Assembly (NCBI GenBank): GCA_964512995.1
Contig: CAZELM010000011.1
Location: 32,685 to 96,684, forward strand
Source of the DNA: CAZELM01 sp964512995
Lineage (GTDB): Bacteria > CSSED10-310
Length of the DNA: 64,000 bases
Reading direction: 5' to 3'
The notes beneath the pieces are model-generated. The model made no database searches, was not told the DNA's origin, and worked only from the letters and a program-made list of their open reading frames with translations. Each line of letters opens with the position of its first letter. Within the stretch, counting starts at the first letter, position 1. A program made the position numbers and the translations under genes. Shown here in pieces: positions 35,560 to 45,401 of the stretch.

Positions 35560-37741
35560 TCATGTCTTAGAGGAATCGCTCACTGTAAGAGTTGAACGGA
35601 TTGTATTTGCTGAACAAAATGGTTTTCGTGTCATCTCAGTCAAGACAGAACCGGATCATCATCGGGAGATGATCATTGGCAACCTGGACGGCGTTCAGCC
35701 GGGTCAGCGCTTAAAAATATACGGCCGATGGACGTCTGACAGTAAATACGGCACGCAATTTCATGTCTCTGGATTTCAGGAGCTGCAACCGGATACCCAG
35801 GAAGGGCTCGAAAAATACCTCGCGGGACAATTCACGGGCATCGGATTGAAACTCGCCCGTCGGATGATCGATCATCTGGGTCCGGATATCATCGGGATAC
35901 TCAACGAATTCCCGGAAAAAATAAAAGATATTCCGGGAATCGGTGACAAAAAATATCAGGAAATCATTCGGCAGTGGCAGGAAAAAAAAGCGATTGCAGA
36001 TACGGCCATTTTTCTGAAGTCCATGGATATCGGTTCGGAAACAGCCAAAAAAATCATCAGGCAGTATGGTTTTTTTGCCATGTCAGCCATTCGGGAGAAT
36101 CCATATCGTCTGGCTGAAGAGGTTTCCGGTATCGGTTTCCTCACAGCCGATAAAATCGCCGGACGGCTGGCGCTCGCGCCCGATTCCCCAAGCCGATGTG
36201 AAGCGGCTATCCGATACGAACTTCATGAGGCAGAAGATCATGGTCATAGTTGTTTACCCCGCGACCAATTACTGATCCAGGCGGGTAAACGCATCGACCA
36301 ATCTCCCGAAAAACTCGAACAGCATTTGATGACGATGCTCGAATCCCGGCTTCTGATCCAGCAGATCAACTCCAACGCAGAACCATTCGTTTTTACGCCA
36401 TCCATGGATCGAATGGAATCGGAATTGACGGCGCATCTGGTCCGATTGGCGCGATCTCCCCGAACACCTCTCAATCTCGACATCAAAGCAGTGCTTCATT
36501 ACTGGCATGAAACTATGAACAGGGTTCCTGATCCCCAGCAGGAAGAGATCCTGAACCTGATCAAAGAATTTCCCATTTTAATACTCACGGGTGGCCCCGG
36601 AACCGGCAAGACAACATTAGTGACATTGATACTCCACGTAATCAGACGCTACCGGGTTCTCCTGGCATCGCCAACCGGCCGGGCTGCGCAGCGGCTTCAG
36701 GAAACCACCGGTCAACCGGCCACGACCCTGCATCGGCTTCTGGAATTCAATCCCAAGACGGGATCATTCGCCTATCATACTGGCCGAAAATTGCCCGCAG
36801 ACTTTATCATCATCGATGAAAGCTCCATGCTGGATCTCGGTATGGCCACAGCGTTGTTGCGAGCGGTGGAAGATGATTGCCGGCTGATTTTTGTGGGAGA
36901 TGCACACCAGCTTCCCAGCGTCGGTCCCGGACAGGTGCTCTCGGATATGATTCAGTCCGGAATAGCCACTGTCGTCCGACTGACGCGCATCTTTCGACAA
37001 TCATCGGAAAGCCGGATCATCACAAATGCTCACCGGATACTGAGTGGCGAGATGCCGGATGCGGGACAACATGGTGATCAGGGTGATTTTTATTTTATCG
37101 AAAAAGATGATCCGGATGAAATCATCGATCTCATTTGTCGATTGCCATCGAGACTCACCAGACATCTGGCGATCAATCCCATCGATGACATCCAGATTCT
37201 GTCTCCAATGCATCGGGGAAGCCTCGGTGTCACTCATCTGAACGCTGTATTACAGAAAGTATTCAATCCCGCCAATAAACCGGTCCAATTCGGAAAACAT
37301 ACCCTGCGGGTGGGCGACAAGGTCATGCAACTTCGAAATAATTATGATTATGATGTGTTCAATGGCGATATCGGCCGAATTTCACGCATCATCGACAATG
37401 AATCTTTGGAAATCCGGTTTGGAGACCGGGAGTTGATGTACCCACGGGAACTGATGGATCAAATCACGCTCGCATATGTCTGTTCCATTCATAAATCTCA
37501 GGGGAGCGAGTATCCCGTGGTCATCATTCCGGTCCATACGCAGCATTTTCTGATGCTGCGGCGGCAATTATTATACACGGGAGTCACCCGTGGGAAAAAA
37601 ATGGTTATCCTGGTCGGCATGAAACATGCGTTGGAACTGGCTATTAACGATCAGCGATTGGATAATCGGTTCTCCATGCTGGCTCATCGCATTGCGACAC
37701 ATCTCCAGCAGAATCCGATACCAAGATCATTGACTCAATAA
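35552..37741 (+). CDS. recD2: SF1B DNA helicase RecD2
   Basis: 729 residues, the usual length. N-terminal OB-like region, HhH repeats (GIGLKLARRMIDHLG, IPGIGDKKYQEI), Walker A GGPGTGKTT (347-355), IIIDESSMLD, FVGDAHQLPSVGPGQVL, RQSSES and the C-terminal YTGVTRGKK. RecD2 unwinds DNA 5'-3' in repair without RecBC. It starts with GTG, overlapping the kinase stop, so the two are translationally coupled. The pairing with a kinase is unusual; control by the kinase is not shown. It converges with the glycosyltransferase gene by 15 bp. Confidence 0.92.
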   Translation: MPDHVLEESLTVRVERIVFAEQNGFRVISVKTEPDHHREMIIGNLDGVQPGQRLKIYGRWTSDSKYGTQFHVSGFQELQPDTQEGLEKYLAGQFTGIGLKLARRMIDHLGPDIIGILNEFPEKIKDIPGIGDKKYQEIIRQWQEKKAIADTAIFLKSMDIGSETAKKIIRQYGFFAMSAIRENPYRLAEEVSGIGFLTADKIAGRLALAPDSPSRCEAAIRYELHEAEDHGHSCLPRDQLLIQAGKRIDQSPEKLEQHLMTMLESRLLIQQINSNAEPFVFTPSMDRMESELTAHLVRLARSPRTPLNLDIKAVLHYWHETMNRVPDPQQEEILNLIKEFPILILTGGPGTGKTTLVTLILHVIRRYRVLLASPTGRAAQRLQETTGQPATTLHRLLEFNPKTGSFAYHTGRKLPADFIIIDESSMLDLGMATALLRAVEDDCRLIFVGDAHQLPSVGPGQVLSDMIQSGIATVVRLTRIFRQSSESRIITNAHRILSGEMPDAGQHGDQGDFYFIEKDDPDEIIDLICRLPSRLTRHLAINPIDDIQILSPMHRGSLGVTHLNAVLQKVFNPANKPVQFGKHTLRVGDKVMQLRNNYDYDVFNGDIGRISRIIDNESLEIRFGDRELMYPRELMDQITLAYVCSIHKSQGSEYPVVIIPVHTQHFLMLRRQLLYTGVTRGKKMVILVGMKHALELAINDQRLDNRFSMLAHRIATHLQQNPIPRSLTQ

Positions 37742-38500
37742 CCGGAAATCCGTCCCCTGATATGTCAATGGGAGCCGATCGGATTCCTGATACGCAATCA
37801 GTCGGGACAATGCTCCTGGAAGATACCGCGGTTTAAGGAGCGTTTTCAGTAACAACAACGGGTATTGATGCCAGATTTTCATCAACTGGATTTTGGACAC
37901 ACCACCTCCCCGGCGATATTCATGCGCAGGGACTTCGCCGATCCGGAATCCTCTCTGAAGGAGTTGGATATCCATTTCTGTTTCGATCGGAAAGCCATCG
38001 ACTTTCAGATCTAACGCTTCTGCCGCCTCCCGAGTTAACGCTCGGAATCCATTCTGCGTATCCGTCAAATGGATCCGCCACCGGTAGTTGATAAAGGTCG
38101 TGATGATATTGGAACCTGTGATGCGAAACAACTGGTTCATATTTCCGACCAGTTCATCGGACCCTCCTTTAAACCGGGAACCGACAACCATGTCTGCATC
38201 CCCCCTGCTCAATGGTTCAATTAATCGCGGAATATCATCCGGGAGATGTGATCCGTCCGCATCCATATACAACAGAATATCTCCAGTGAATACACTGATC
38301 CCCATCCGCATGGCCTCTCCCTTTCCATGACCCGTATCCTGTATCAGTTTGACACCATATTTCCGGGCGATCAAAGGAGTCTCATCTGTGGAATGGCCAT
38401 CGATCACAATCAATTCATCGGCATATTTCAATGCCCCCTTCAAAACAGACTCCAATGTGGCCTCTTCATTTTTGGTTGGAATAACGATACTGAGTTTCAA
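37727..38500 (-). CDS. GT2 glycosyltransferase, dolichyl-phosphate-mannose-synthase-like
   Basis: 257 residues. GT-A fold with MKLSIVIPTKNEEATLESVL and the metal motif DADGSHLP near residue 80, VVGSRFKGG, and late TDTQNGFRALTREA. It resembles polyprenyl-phosphate sugar transferases. Start TTG; the AGGAGG ribosome site lies in the last codons of the upstream gene (Arg-Arg-stop). Last gene of the six-gene leftward cluster. It probably moves sugars to a lipid carrier for surface glycan or lipid synthesis. Confidence 0.85.
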   Translation of the reverse strand: MKLSIVIPTKNEEATLESVLKGALKYADELIVIDGHSTDETPLIARKYGVKLIQDTGHGKGEAMRMGISVFTGDILLYMDADGSHLPDDIPRLIEPLSRGDADMVVGSRFKGGSDELVGNMNQLFRITGSNIITTFINYRWRIHLTDTQNGFRALTREAAEALDLKVDGFPIETEMDIQLLQRGFRIGEVPAHEYRRGGGVSKIQLMKIWHQYPLLLLKTLLKPRYLPGALSRLIAYQESDRLPLTYQGTDFRLLSQ

Positions 38501-38502
38501 AA

Positions 38503-39108
38503 TTACCTCCTGAAAAATGTGTATTTGGGAACATTGCGATAGGCCATCAATGGACCAATTTCGTAAATCAACGGATCAGGGTTGACCTCGACCAAATCAA
38601 TCGTCAACAAACACGTTTTCACTTTGGATAATGGAAACCGATTCACTTCATAATCCAACTGAGCAAAATTTCCATAGAACTCGGAAAATGGGAACTCAAA
38701 AAGCTGCCACTGTCCAGACTCCAGTGTGATATCGGAATAAAAATCATACGTGTCACCGTAAGATATCTCTGCTTCAGTTGGAATCAGACTCACCCGGAAC
38801 GAGACCGGGTATTGATCCGAACGCAGGTATAACCGGATTCCTGCAAAATCCGACAGAGTTGTCAGATCGATCGGCTGACTGAAAGAAATGTACTGATAGT
38901 CCTTTGCCGGAGGGATAATGGCTCGGGAAATTCTGTATTCGGTTCCATTGATGACTGCTTCTGACGTTTCCAGCACCTCCGGATGATCAGAGAGAATATT
39001 CGCCAGACTGCGTGTATCAACCTGATCCAGCACCACTTCCGATTTACATCCTCCGAGTATCAGAATGCACACAATCAGAACTGTTTGATATAACCAGAGC
39101 GTTTTCAT
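38503..39108 (-). CDS. Lipoprotein with a beta-sandwich-like domain
   Basis: 201 residues. Signal peptide MKTLWLYQTVLIVCILILGG then Cys, a lipobox LGGC, so a lipoprotein. The mature part is beta-rich (YQYISFSQPIDLTTL, GIRLYLRSDQYP, WQLFEFPFSEFYG), resembling carbohydrate-binding CBM11/CIA30-like folds by feel. This is not certain. Its last two codons and stop form the ribosome site of the next gene. The start at 39108 has GGAAGG upstream; an alternative at 39126 overlaps the previous stop (TAATG). Confidence 0.7.
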   Translation of the reverse strand: MKTLWLYQTVLIVCILILGGCKSEVVLDQVDTRSLANILSDHPEVLETSEAVINGTEYRISRAIIPPAKDYQYISFSQPIDLTTLSDFAGIRLYLRSDQYPVSFRVSLIPTEAEISYGDTYDFYSDITLESGQWQLFEFPFSEFYGNFAQLDYEVNRFPLSKVKTCLLTIDLVEVNPDPLIYEIGPLMAYRNVPKYTFFRR

Positions 39109-39125
39109 TTTTGATATCCTTCCCA

Positions 39126-40973
39126 TTATTCCGCAACCATAACCTGGCCTTTAAAACGTAATGGAGGTGTCGATTTTGAGTCAGCCGTCATGGCGACCAT
39201 TAAATTAGCAATAGTGCAGTCACTTTGCCATGGAATTTCCACTTTTATCTGTTCTACAGGATCATCGCGATATGCGATGAGATTGCCGATATGAATCATC
39301 GCGTTTACGATCCCCTGACTGTTTCGGCGTATGGGAAACAGGATCTTCTGGTAGTCGTTCCAGGTTTCATCGTGTGCGTAGCGCCAATAAATCGCCCCCC
39401 GGGGATTACTCCGCAACGCAGGCCGGTCCGGCATGGTTGCGGTCAATTTCAACCATGGACGTTGAAATGGATCAGCCGTCAGATCGTATACTCCCTCGCA
39501 TGGGTTCTCAATACCGGATAGGGCATCCCGCTGGCTCAGGATAATGTCTTCACCTGGCTGTGCTCGTACCGCCTGCATGAATCGCCTAAGTCGGTGTTCC
39601 GCATCCGGATCGATCTGTAATACCGACTCCTTCAGATGAAAAATGGTCAAGGGGTGCTGATCATCATAGTCGGATAGATCCGTCAACCATCGAATTGTCT
39701 GATTGCGAGCCATTAATTTGAGTGCATGGGGAGCAGCCTTGGCGAAAAACACATCATTTCCATCCGTTACCGGTTGACCCAGACCATACACGAAAATCTG
39801 GCCATGATCCGGCCAGTCGCGTAACTGCTGCATCAGACGTTTCGCTACATAAGCGTCTTCATGCCGAACCAGGGCCCATGCCCGGATATGGTTCTGCGAC
39901 TGAAGCCCCAATGATCCCAGCAGAATTCCAGACAGGGTAACCACCATCCAGCGGCATGGCTTCAATGGACGACTCCACAGAAGAGCGAAAACCGTACCGA
40001 TTGACGCAGCGATTCCTGCGGAAGATGTATAAAGATAACGTAATGATTCCTCGATATTCAAGGATGGTATGATGAACAGTAAACACCAGAACCATCCCCA
40101 TCGGGTCCATCGGCAATACAACAAGAAGCCTGAAGCGATACCGAAAACGATCACACATGGCAGCCAACCTGGAAACGATGGATTGATGTGAAGAAAATTC
40201 ACCCGCAACCCGCCGCCCATCAGCCACAATCCATAACGAGCGATGCGATGCACTAACGTTATTCCCGTGAGAGCAGAATGGGAGTCCAGTGATATTCGGC
40301 AAGCGGCATCTCCAATGACAAGAAAGCGGACGACCATACTGATGGCGATGGGGAAAAAGAAAACGGCGAGATGGAATCCGTTCAGAGTAATCCGAGTCAG
40401 TTTCACGGGTAAAATATACACAAGACCGATGAGCAAAAAGGGTCCCATTACCATCGATTCCTTAGAGAACATACCCAGGAGAAGGCAGGACATGATCAGG
40501 CTGTACTGACGCCATCCAGGTGCTGTCCGAATCCAGACTAAAACAGACAGGAGTATCCAGGTGGTGACAAACAGATCGCATCTGCCCGCGATCCATGCCG
40601 TTGAATCAACGCCTGCGGGATGAAGCAGAAAGATCAGTCCGGTTATAGATGCCGGAAAGGGTGACCATCCCAATGACAGGCCGATTCCATATATCAGACT
40701 GGCATTGAGGATATGCATGAGCAGGTTGGTCAGATTGAATCCAACAACCGACCCATTCCACAGCCAGGTATCGATCAAGGCAGACAGGATGATTACCGGA
40801 CGATAATACGCACCAGCAAAAAATGGACGTGAGAGATCTTTCAATGTTGCGTTTGCGAGCACATACGAATCCGCATAGAAATATTCGTCCAGAACAGGAT
40901 AATATAAAAACAATCCAATCAGGAAGATACTGAGTAATGATAAACAATGATGGAAACTACGGGATTGAATCAT
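39126..40973 (-). CDS. Multispanning membrane glycosyltransferase (GT-C type), candidate
   Basis: About 615 residues from the ATG at 40973, which overlaps the previous gene by 17 bp. Residues 1-about 400 hold around ten hydrophobic helices with an early DEYFYADSYVLANATLKD loop, ending in LQSQNHIRAWALV; a soluble C-terminal part follows. The acidic first loop and multiple helices fit GT-C membrane glycosyltransferases that use polyprenyl-phosphate sugars, but I see no decisive motif. It sits among glycosyltransferases and a lipoprotein, supporting a glycan role. Confidence 0.6.
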   Translation of the reverse strand: MIQSRSFHHCLSLLSIFLIGLFLYYPVLDEYFYADSYVLANATLKDLSRPFFAGAYYRPVIILSALIDTWLWNGSVVGFNLTNLLMHILNASLIYGIGLSLGWSPFPASITGLIFLLHPAGVDSTAWIAGRCDLFVTTWILLSVLVWIRTAPGWRQYSLIMSCLLLGMFSKESMVMGPFLLIGLVYILPVKLTRITLNGFHLAVFFFPIAISMVVRFLVIGDAACRISLDSHSALTGITLVHRIARYGLWLMGGGLRVNFLHINPSFPGWLPCVIVFGIASGFLLYCRWTRWGWFWCLLFIIPSLNIEESLRYLYTSSAGIAASIGTVFALLWSRPLKPCRWMVVTLSGILLGSLGLQSQNHIRAWALVRHEDAYVAKRLMQQLRDWPDHGQIFVYGLGQPVTDGNDVFFAKAAPHALKLMARNQTIRWLTDLSDYDDQHPLTIFHLKESVLQIDPDAEHRLRRFMQAVRAQPGEDIILSQRDALSGIENPCEGVYDLTADPFQRPWLKLTATMPDRPALRSNPRGAIYWRYAHDETWNDYQKILFPIRRNSQGIVNAMIHIGNLIAYRDDPVEQIKVEIPWQSDCTIANLMVAMTADSKSTPPLRFKGQVMVAE

Positions 40974-41994
40974 GGAGTGATCGGGCTGTTTTCTGAGCAA
41001 TGGCTCGACAACCCAGCGCAGTCGGGTGGCAATCATCCAGAAAAATGGATTCACCGGCTGGCAGGTTCCGGGATGCGGCCTGCAATGCGTCCAGGACATC
41101 GATACAAGAGATGTTCATTTCTTCTGCGGCTTGAGACAGATTTTTATTGTAAGCGGACGGAGTAAACCTTGCGTAGATTTGATTCATCAGAATGGGTTTG
41201 GCTTCATTTGATCGAACGATCCGGATCATCTCGACGATGTTTTCATAAAACTCTTTTTCCGGCACACGTACTTTCCGCTCTTTGGAGACCGACGATCGTG
41301 TCGCAATCAATGGGCGGAATAACCGCTTCAGACCTTGATACGTATTCGTTTTCCGAAGCATCTGGAGCATGATTCCGGGCTCATGGTTTTCAATCCGGAC
41401 CAATCTGGAGCGGACCCGATCTGATTCTTTATGCAAGGTCTGATCGTTGAATCCATAGCAAATAATAACCAAATCCGCCGATGTGCTCTTCAGAAGATCG
41501 GTATGTTTCAAACGAAGGTATCCTTGATAACTGGTTTGAGTCGGGATACCGGCATTGATCACCTCGATGGGTGTATCGGGATGTTCTTCCATCAGGATGG
41601 ACTGTAACTGGGCCGGATATGTGTTTATTTCCTCAACTCCCCATCCAAATGTGATGGAATCACCTAAACAGAGTATTCGAAAGGGATCTGGATTGGATTC
41701 CGGAATTTCGGGTCCTCGGAGACCCTTGGCATTGATCCGGACCGGAACACCTTGACCCATCCCCTGAAACCCCGGCTTCAGAGTGCTCAGTGTCAATGGA
41801 TCATCCGTCAGGTACTGTGGTGCCTCCATCAGAAGCGGTGCGGTGCCGGTACGACGGGCCGGCGGCGGAGGCTGGGATGGATTCTGTGGCAAACAGGTCA
41901 ATATACCGGCGGATATCAACTCGATGAAAATGATGAGAATGGCTGTCGTGAAGCAACCGGCACCCAATTTACAGGCGATTCGTCGGAGTTTCAT
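40957..41994 (-). CDS. SGNH/GDSL-type hydrolase with N-terminal membrane anchor
   Basis: 345 residues. A signal anchor (FTTAILIIFIELISAGILTC) precedes a periplasmic hydrolase domain with LCLGDSITFGWGV (catalytic Ser near 116), VINAGIPTQTS, ICYGFNDQ and the catalytic pair in DDCHPTALG near residue 322. SGNH enzymes act as esterases or O-acetyl transferases on sugars and lipids. In this cluster it probably modifies the glycan or lipid product. Weak ribosome site. Confidence 0.8.
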   Translation of the reverse strand: MKLRRIACKLGAGCFTTAILIIFIELISAGILTCLPQNPSQPPPPARRTGTAPLLMEAPQYLTDDPLTLSTLKPGFQGMGQGVPVRINAKGLRGPEIPESNPDPFRILCLGDSITFGWGVEEINTYPAQLQSILMEEHPDTPIEVINAGIPTQTSYQGYLRLKHTDLLKSTSADLVIICYGFNDQTLHKESDRVRSRLVRIENHEPGIMLQMLRKTNTYQGLKRLFRPLIATRSSVSKERKVRVPEKEFYENIVEMIRIVRSNEAKPILMNQIYARFTPSAYNKNLSQAAEEMNISCIDVLDALQAASRNLPAGESIFLDDCHPTALGCRAIAQKTARSLHDSIP

Positions 41995-42118
41995 TCAGAT
42001 TGAATAAGCCTTCTCTGGATTGGAACCCAGGTCACACGGAAATCTTCGTCCTGTTTGAGCTGTTGATTTATCTTTTTCCGTGTTAAGCGATGTAATCGAT
42101 AGCGCATACCAGACCTGA

Positions 42119-43549
42119 TTACATACCCGCTGGTGGATCTTGATCCTCCCGGAGATTCCAATTGACTTCGAGCCAGACTTTTCGGCGCAGGCGGAGCAGT
42201 TCTTCCTGGGTCATGCCGTCAACCATCAGATTGCTGATCCCGAATTGCAGGCGTTCCCAATCATAATTGGGATCGGATAACTCGGGATTGATTTCGAGTG
42301 CCTGGTCCCAGATTTCCGTACCCGGAAGGGGTGTCAGCAGAGAAAATGTGGCATAATCCAGATCCAGATCTTTGGCCAACTGAAATGTATTCTCCATCTG
42401 TTCCCGCGTTTCGCCCGGGAATCCGAACATGAACAATCCTTTGGCAATCATGCCGAGTTCCTTGATGATCGGGACCATCTCCTTGAACGACTCGATTTGT
42501 GTCGGCTTTTTGATGCGCTTCAGCGTAACGAGATCTCCGGTTTCTACGGGAATCCAAACGGTATAGCACCCGGAATCTCTCATCAGCGTTAAAATTTCTC
42601 GATCCAATGTATAGAACGCCAGGCCATTGCTGGGAATCCATGCCAGATTCAATTTGCGGTCGATCATCCCCTGAAAGATCTTTTTGGCGCGTTCACGGTC
42701 ATACGTCAGATTGTCATCTTCGAAGTGAATCTCCCGAACTCCCATTTCCTTCACCAGATACTCCAGTTCATCCAGCACAAGATCCGGATTCCGGGGACGA
42801 TATGTCCGGCCGTGAACATTGAATGCCGCACAAAATGTGCAATGGAAGGGGCATCCGCGGCTGGATACGAAGGTCGTATAGGGAGTAAACCGGAGGTCAT
42901 CTCCGTGTGGCCGGCCGATTTCAGAGTATTTGTAAATAGAGAACATGAGGCGGTCGGGGTATGGGAGTATATCGACATTATGAATTGGCTCAATAAAGGG
43001 GTTGACCACACTGTTACCGTCTTCCTGGATATAGGCAATGCCTGGAATTCTGGATAAGTCCGCTCCCCGCGAAATAGCTCTCAAAAGAATTCCTGTAGTA
43101 TAGTCTCCTTCCCCGATCACCACAAAATCCACACTCCCCTGGCTTCGTCTCAGACAGTCTTCTGGTAAGGTCGAAGCGTGGTTTCCTCCGAGCAACACGA
43201 TGATGTCGGGATCAATGTCTTTGACCATCCTGGCCAATCGGATCGCAGAAAAGAAGCCATTGCTGAACATATTGGAGATACCGACGACATCGGGCTTGAA
43301 ATCATCTATTCTTTGCTTGATCTGCTCATCCGTCAAACCGAACCGTATTTTCCCGTCTTTGGGTTCGAATTCCTGATAAAAACCTTCCATCAATATGTCC
43401 AGACCCTCGACCTCGAATCCTTCCATTTTGAGCATGGCGCCCAAATAACCCAGGCCGATCGGAAAATCAACACGTTTGCGGTCCTTATCCTGCCAGATGA
43501 AATTGGGAGGATTGATCAGAAGAATCTTCTTGATACGTCTACGTTTCAT
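42119..43549 (-). CDS. B12-binding-type radical SAM protein
   Basis: 476 residues. The N-terminal domain (about 8-150) has the B12-binding fold pattern (LLINPPNF, GLGYLGAML, VVLLGGNHAS, FVVIGEGDYT), with the cobalamin-ligand motif not obvious. The radical SAM domain has Cys233-x3-Cys237-x2-Cys240 (RGCPFHCTFC), EIHFEDDNLTYD and GLFMFGFPGETREQM. Members methylate or rearrange lipids and other unactivated carbons (for example hopanoid methylation). In a glycosyltransferase cluster, a lipid substrate is possible. Start with GAGGAG provided by the end of the upstream gene. Confidence 0.85.
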   Translation of the reverse strand: MKRRRIKKILLINPPNFIWQDKDRKRVDFPIGLGYLGAMLKMEGFEVEGLDILMEGFYQEFEPKDGKIRFGLTDEQIKQRIDDFKPDVVGISNMFSNGFFSAIRLARMVKDIDPDIIVLLGGNHASTLPEDCLRRSQGSVDFVVIGEGDYTTGILLRAISRGADLSRIPGIAYIQEDGNSVVNPFIEPIHNVDILPYPDRLMFSIYKYSEIGRPHGDDLRFTPYTTFVSSRGCPFHCTFCAAFNVHGRTYRPRNPDLVLDELEYLVKEMGVREIHFEDDNLTYDRERAKKIFQGMIDRKLNLAWIPSNGLAFYTLDREILTLMRDSGCYTVWIPVETGDLVTLKRIKKPTQIESFKEMVPIIKELGMIAKGLFMFGFPGETREQMENTFQLAKDLDLDYATFSLLTPLPGTEIWDQALEINPELSDPNYDWERLQFGISNLMVDGMTQEELLRLRRKVWLEVNWNLREDQDPPAGM

Positions 43550-43554
43550 GATTG

Positions 43555-44562
43555 TTACTCCTCATTATTTGTTTTGATACTTCCATGTTCAATGATCGAT
43601 TCTATGACAAATATCGGTGTTTTCTGAACGCGATGATCGATCCGGTTGATCCGTTCATTGATCAATCCAAACGTGATGATGATCAACCCAGAAAAAACGA
43701 CAAACAAATTGAAACTCCACAATCCAGATGATGGCAACCCACTCGTCAAGGTCATGATGATGGTGATCAATGTAGAGAGGCCGCCAACTCCAAGGAGAAA
43801 CGAACCCAACAAAAAAAAGAATACCAACTGGATCGGCATCCGGAGAAATGTCAGGATGATATCCAGGAAGAAGAAAATCAAATCCGCTATGCTGTATTTC
43901 GTAGTGCCGGCCTGTCGTTCCCGGTAGGTAATCGGGATATCTGCAAATCGGCCCCCTCTCCAGACCGCATAAATCGCACGGTGTGCATACATCGCACTGA
44001 ATGGGTCAATCCCTTCAAGAATCGTTTTTCGGAATGCCTGAAGGCCGCATCCCATGTCGCGATATGGCAATTTAAAGAAAACGTTAAAAAATTTATTGAC
44101 CAGTAGGCTGGGAAGTTTCCGAGTCCAAAAACCCTCCAACCGAGTTTCCCGGTATCCCGCAACAATATCATATCCTTCATCCATTTTTTCTGCCAATCGG
44201 GGGATATCGATTGGGTCTACTTGCAGATCGGAGTCCATCGCGATGATGTATTCACCTTGGGCTTTCTCAAAACCAGCGGCAACAGCAGCCTGCTGTCCAA
44301 AATTCCGAGCCATCAGAATGGACTTCACTCCAACCGCCCGTCCAGGGAAACTCCGGATCAATTCACGCGTGCCATCGGAAGAACCATCATCAATGAATAT
44401 AATCTCATGGTTTCGATCCCAATCTCTGAAAACGGCCGTCACCCGTCGGAAAACCTCCTCAATAGTATGAATTTCGTTGAACGCAGGAATCACGATCGAA
44501 ACCATCGGTTTTGTATTTTCAGCCTGTGTTTCTGAATTACTGGACTGATGATTGCTGTTCAC
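43555..44562 (-). CDS. GT2 glycosyltransferase with C-terminal membrane anchor (GtrB/ArnC-like)
   Basis: 336 residues from the GTG at 44562, seven bases after GGAGGG; an ATG six bases earlier lies too close to that site. GT-A fold (VSIVIPAFNEIHTIEEV, DDGSSDG, DSDLQVDP near residue 105, GCGLQAFRK) and two hydrophobic helices around residue 225 and 265. Polyprenyl-phosphate glucose or mannose synthases have this architecture. It is first in the cluster; its Glu-Glu-stop codons form the ribosome site of the next gene. Confidence 0.85.
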   Translation of the reverse strand: MNSNHQSSNSETQAENTKPMVSIVIPAFNEIHTIEEVFRRVTAVFRDWDRNHEIIFIDDGSSDGTRELIRSFPGRAVGVKSILMARNFGQQAAVAAGFEKAQGEYIIAMDSDLQVDPIDIPRLAEKMDEGYDIVAGYRETRLEGFWTRKLPSLLVNKFFNVFFKLPYRDMGCGLQAFRKTILEGIDPFSAMYAHRAIYAVWRGGRFADIPITYRERQAGTTKYSIADLIFFFLDIILTFLRMPIQLVFFFLLGSFLLGVGGLSTLITIIMTLTSGLPSSGLWSFNLFVVFSGLIIITFGLINERINRIDHRVQKTPIFVIESIIEHGSIKTNNEE

Positions 44563-44825
44563 AAACATACCCTCCAAAATATGATAGCACAAAAAATTGC
44601 TCCCATAAAGATAAAAACATGCCTAAATGGATACAATGAACATCTCGGCGACCATAGACTCAGAAATGAAATCGGACGTACGACTGTATTTCAGGGAACG
44701 GATTCAGAACAATCAGTCGGTATGTGAAAGCGAGTCTCCGGCGATGTTCGTAAGTATAATAGCTTAAGAAACAAAAGAAAGCGATGCAGGCGTCATCTTC
44801 ATGGATGGATTCTCGTAATAATCCA

Positions 44826-44867
44826 AGAAAAAACCCTCTTTCCACGGGGTAAAATGAAAAGAGGGTT
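44826..44867 (-). terminator. Leftward rho-independent terminator
   Basis: Reading leftward: AACCCTCTTTT, a spacer, GAAAGAGGGTT, then TTTTCTT. The A-run is on the left (GAAAAAACCC), so it works only for minus-strand transcripts. No minus-strand gene lies within 500 bp to its right. Confidence 0.75.
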
Positions 44868-45371
44868 CATTAGATTGGGGTTTTATAAAGCTTGGGTATA
44901 GGAAACTTACGCACAAATAACTTTCAGTCGTTCTTGTTCATGCGGGATTTCAACATGCCTCATATTCCTACAACTTCAAAAATCCCTCATGATTATAACC
45001 AGTGAATGTAATAATCTACGATCACTGGTTCGGCATCCATTTCATCCGGCGATGAAAAAAAACTCCGAAACTTAATTGCACGATTTAGTAATCATCCAAA
45101 GCCCTCCTTTCGGGATGAATCTGTCAAAATTCAAGGATTGGCGTGGAGCCAAACTCTCTGTTTCGCTGCCGATTTAAGTAAGTAGCAAAATTAAAGCCAA
45201 ATGAGAGGTTTCGATAAATGGAGTGCGCGGAATCGGATTATCGTGAGATGTTTGATCATGAATATATTAAATTACGAACGAAAATAGTGGATTCGCAATC
45301 CCCAATACGATGCTCGGTCCGATCAAACGAGCGGGTGGTGGACGGGCATGGAGCGTTTTGTGTCAGATCCT

Positions 45372-45401
45372 TTGGAAAAATGAAGCGAAATAGATTATGA
45401 T
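45372..45401 (+). promoter_or_regulatory. Candidate promoter of the sigma-54 activator gene
   Basis: TTGGAA, 18-bp spacer, TATGAT, 45 bp from the GTG start. Confidence 0.4.

Noticed and set aside
45218..45400. 60-codon plus-strand frame with a passable GAGAGG site
   Set aside because: No family features, and the candidate promoter of the next gene lies over its end. Kept as unlikely.
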